Origin: Stichopus chloronotus
Taxonomy: Eukaryota; Echinodermata; Holothuroidea; Aspidochirotida; Stichopodidae
Assembly (NCBI GenBank): GCA_021234535.1
Contig: CM037830.1
Location: 36,456,937 to 36,520,936 of the forward strand
Length of the DNA: 64,000 nucleotides
Reading direction: 5' to 3'
Shown: positions 62,492 to 64,000 of the stretch, one piece after another
Numbering within the stretch: position 1 is the first letter of the stretch
How the letters are laid out: every line of letters begins with the position of its first letter
Program-made: the position numbers and the translations under genes
Notes under the pieces: generated by a model
Seen by the model: only the letters and a program-made list of their open reading frames with translations
Database searches by the model: none
What the model was told of the DNA's origin: nothing

Positions 62492-62876
62492 AGTTACTGT
62501 AAAGTTAAGTACAGTACCAACTACCATATGCTATAAAAGCAACACAGTATAAAGCAGAGTACCTTATGCACATCAAACCAGTCTATACTTAGTAACTATC
62601 TGAGCCTCAATGAGGCCAGGATTCCACTGTCCCACTTGTCTATAGCCTAACTTTGTTAGTCCTTAGCTTATACGTTAACTTAGGCTAACGTTGGCCCATT
62701 GTAATCTCCTAATGTAAGTAGGCCTAAGTTAGGTCTGGCAACTCACGACGTACTTTAACATGCAAGAGAGCTTTATTAGTCTTAGTTCACACACTTATTT
62801 GAAAGTGAAGCACACAGCAAGATATCAGTTTCTCATTATAATATTCATAAATCCCAGAAGACGAAGCACAAGCCTT

Positions 62877-62942
62877 TTTTCGTCCTTGAAGTCGCTGAAC
62901 TGTCGAAAATCAGCAGAGCTTGCCCTCAAGTAAGGACGAAAA
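62877..62942. repeat. 11-bp inverted repeat near the presumed promoter
   Basis: TTTTCGTCCTT at 62877-62887 and AAGGACGAAAA at 62932-62942 are exact inverse copies separated by 44 bp. They lie in the less AT-rich stretch where a first exon of the minus-strand gene could be. Confidence 0.5.
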
Positions 62943-64000
62943 TGTCATGACATGAGCAGTCTCTAACGTTACATACGAACAACGGCTCTATGTACTTTAC
63001 GTACGTACATACAATACCAATGGTGGACATGGCTTTAGAAAGTCGAAAGGGTGCAAACAGGTAAAATTCACTCAAACATGTCCATGTTTTTAATCAAGAA
63101 AGCCGAACACAGATACCGGACAATTAATTATTTGAATATTATATAATTTCCTGCGCTCTTGTATTTAAGAGCTACCCACTGCCGTTAGAAATCCTATCTT
63201 GGCTAAAGCAACAATATGCCCTGGCTAGGTTAGTTTCCTGCTGACGTTAGTTATTCATTATGGTTGTTACATGGCTCAAATTGCTTGCACTGCGTCCTCA
63301 AACTTGGACGATGGAGCTCCATGCTTGGACATTTATTGTGCAAAGAGTTTGAGGTATACTTGAATAAAAGATACATGTTTCAGGTTTTCCGATACAGATT
63401 TTTACAATTTGTCATGGAGAGCCGGGATCCATTCATGATTATGACAAGTCGTCTTTTCATAAATATTTTTTTTTTCATCTTAGTTTTGACATTAACGGTA
63501 CGAGAGGACAAGGTCTTAAACTTTGTGCACAATAGAATCAATGTACCGCGTCAGAACTCTTTTTCTGAAAGGCTGGTGATTAATGAGAACGAGTGGAATG
63601 ACTTACCTGAAAATGTGACCTTTTTGTTCTAGTAGTGTGAATAAGTTTCAAATTTTGGGGGAAAATTACTTCAAGGTTAGTAACAGGATGTACGGGTTAG
63701 TCTTAATTTCCTTTTTTCTACCCACAGGGCCCTTTTTTTTTCAAATAAACTGTTAAGCCTATGTAGCTCGGGAACAAAGAACAAACGAACAAAGTCCTTC
63801 AATGGCTACTGTGAAACATTTTACATGAGTTACCTTCCCAGAAACAGTGTAGCAATACAGCTAATCTGAAGAGAGGCTTATCATGTCCCCGCTATGTCAT
63901 GTCCAAATCACAGTGAGATGGAGCAATTGAAAATCAGTAACATACAGTTTAGCTCTTGAGATCAAAGGTTAATGGATGGGCAGACGGTGATAAGACTTTA

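Larger units (their letters stand above)
60703..64000 (-). other. 5' UTR, first intron and promoter side of the NAP/SET-like gene; no second gene seen
   Basis: The splice acceptor CTTCACAG at 60703-60710 (minus strand) shows that at least one non-coding exon lies to the right. Its position cannot be fixed. Candidates lie near 62850-63020, where the GC content rises and a CCAAT-type motif (63013-63017, + strand) and an inverted repeat occur. A 122-codon open frame at 63264-63632 (+) is hydrophobic, matches nothing I know and has no splice or start context, so I do not call it a gene. An AT-rich tandem repeat lies at 61893-61960. Confidence 0.6.

Noticed and set aside
63264..63632. 122-codon open frame on the + strand with a hydrophobic segment
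   Set aside because: No recognisable family, no start or splice context, and composition like the surrounding AT-rich DNA; it probably arose by chance.

Overview
This is an animal (metazoan) genomic window with two protein-coding genes and no prokaryotic signal. Coding is broken into short exons (9 to 548 bp) with GT-AG introns. The introns are AT-rich and full of degenerate tandem repeats. Protein similarity, intron style and the dispersed repeats carrying AGGTCAAAGGTCA point to an invertebrate deuterostome, perhaps an echinoderm. That placement is an inference; nothing in the window proves it.

Positions 1-49158, + strand: the 3' two thirds of an axonemal dynein heavy chain gene of the DNAH3/DNAH7/DNAH12 (single-headed inner-arm) group. 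I reconstructed 58 exons with consistent reading phase, encoding 2771 residues. They run from the start of AAA1, through AAA2, an acidic linker, AAA3, AAA4, the stalk with the microtubule-binding domain, AAA5 and AAA6, to the C-terminal domain and the stop at 49156-49158. The tail and linker domains lie upstream of the window. Residue numbers below count from the first codon of the window.

Positions 55493-60702, - strand: a complete-looking gene for a NAP-family (SET/TSPY-like) histone chaperone of 543 residues in six coding exons. It has a basic N-terminus, a NAP/SET core, a long acidic stretch and an unusual Ser/Thr/Glu-rich tail. The two genes converge tail to tail across about 6.3 kb (49159-55492), which holds both 3' UTRs. 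Positions 60703-64000 hold the 5' side of the chaperone gene; no further gene is convincing there.

The most interesting signal is in the dynein gene. It has several very short exons or exon-like cassettes, all multiples of three and phase-symmetric: 21 nt at 8608, 39 nt at 14990, 51 nt at 31658 and 9 nt at 40501, plus a weaker 51 nt at 38703. It also has a 27-bp triplicated splice donor at 21860 that would extend the stalk in steps of nine residues. Each falls in a linker, loop or stalk segment of the motor rather than in an ATP-binding core. Together they suggest a combinatorial alternative-splicing programme that tunes one axonemal dynein. One intron (36886-37181) uses a GC donor.
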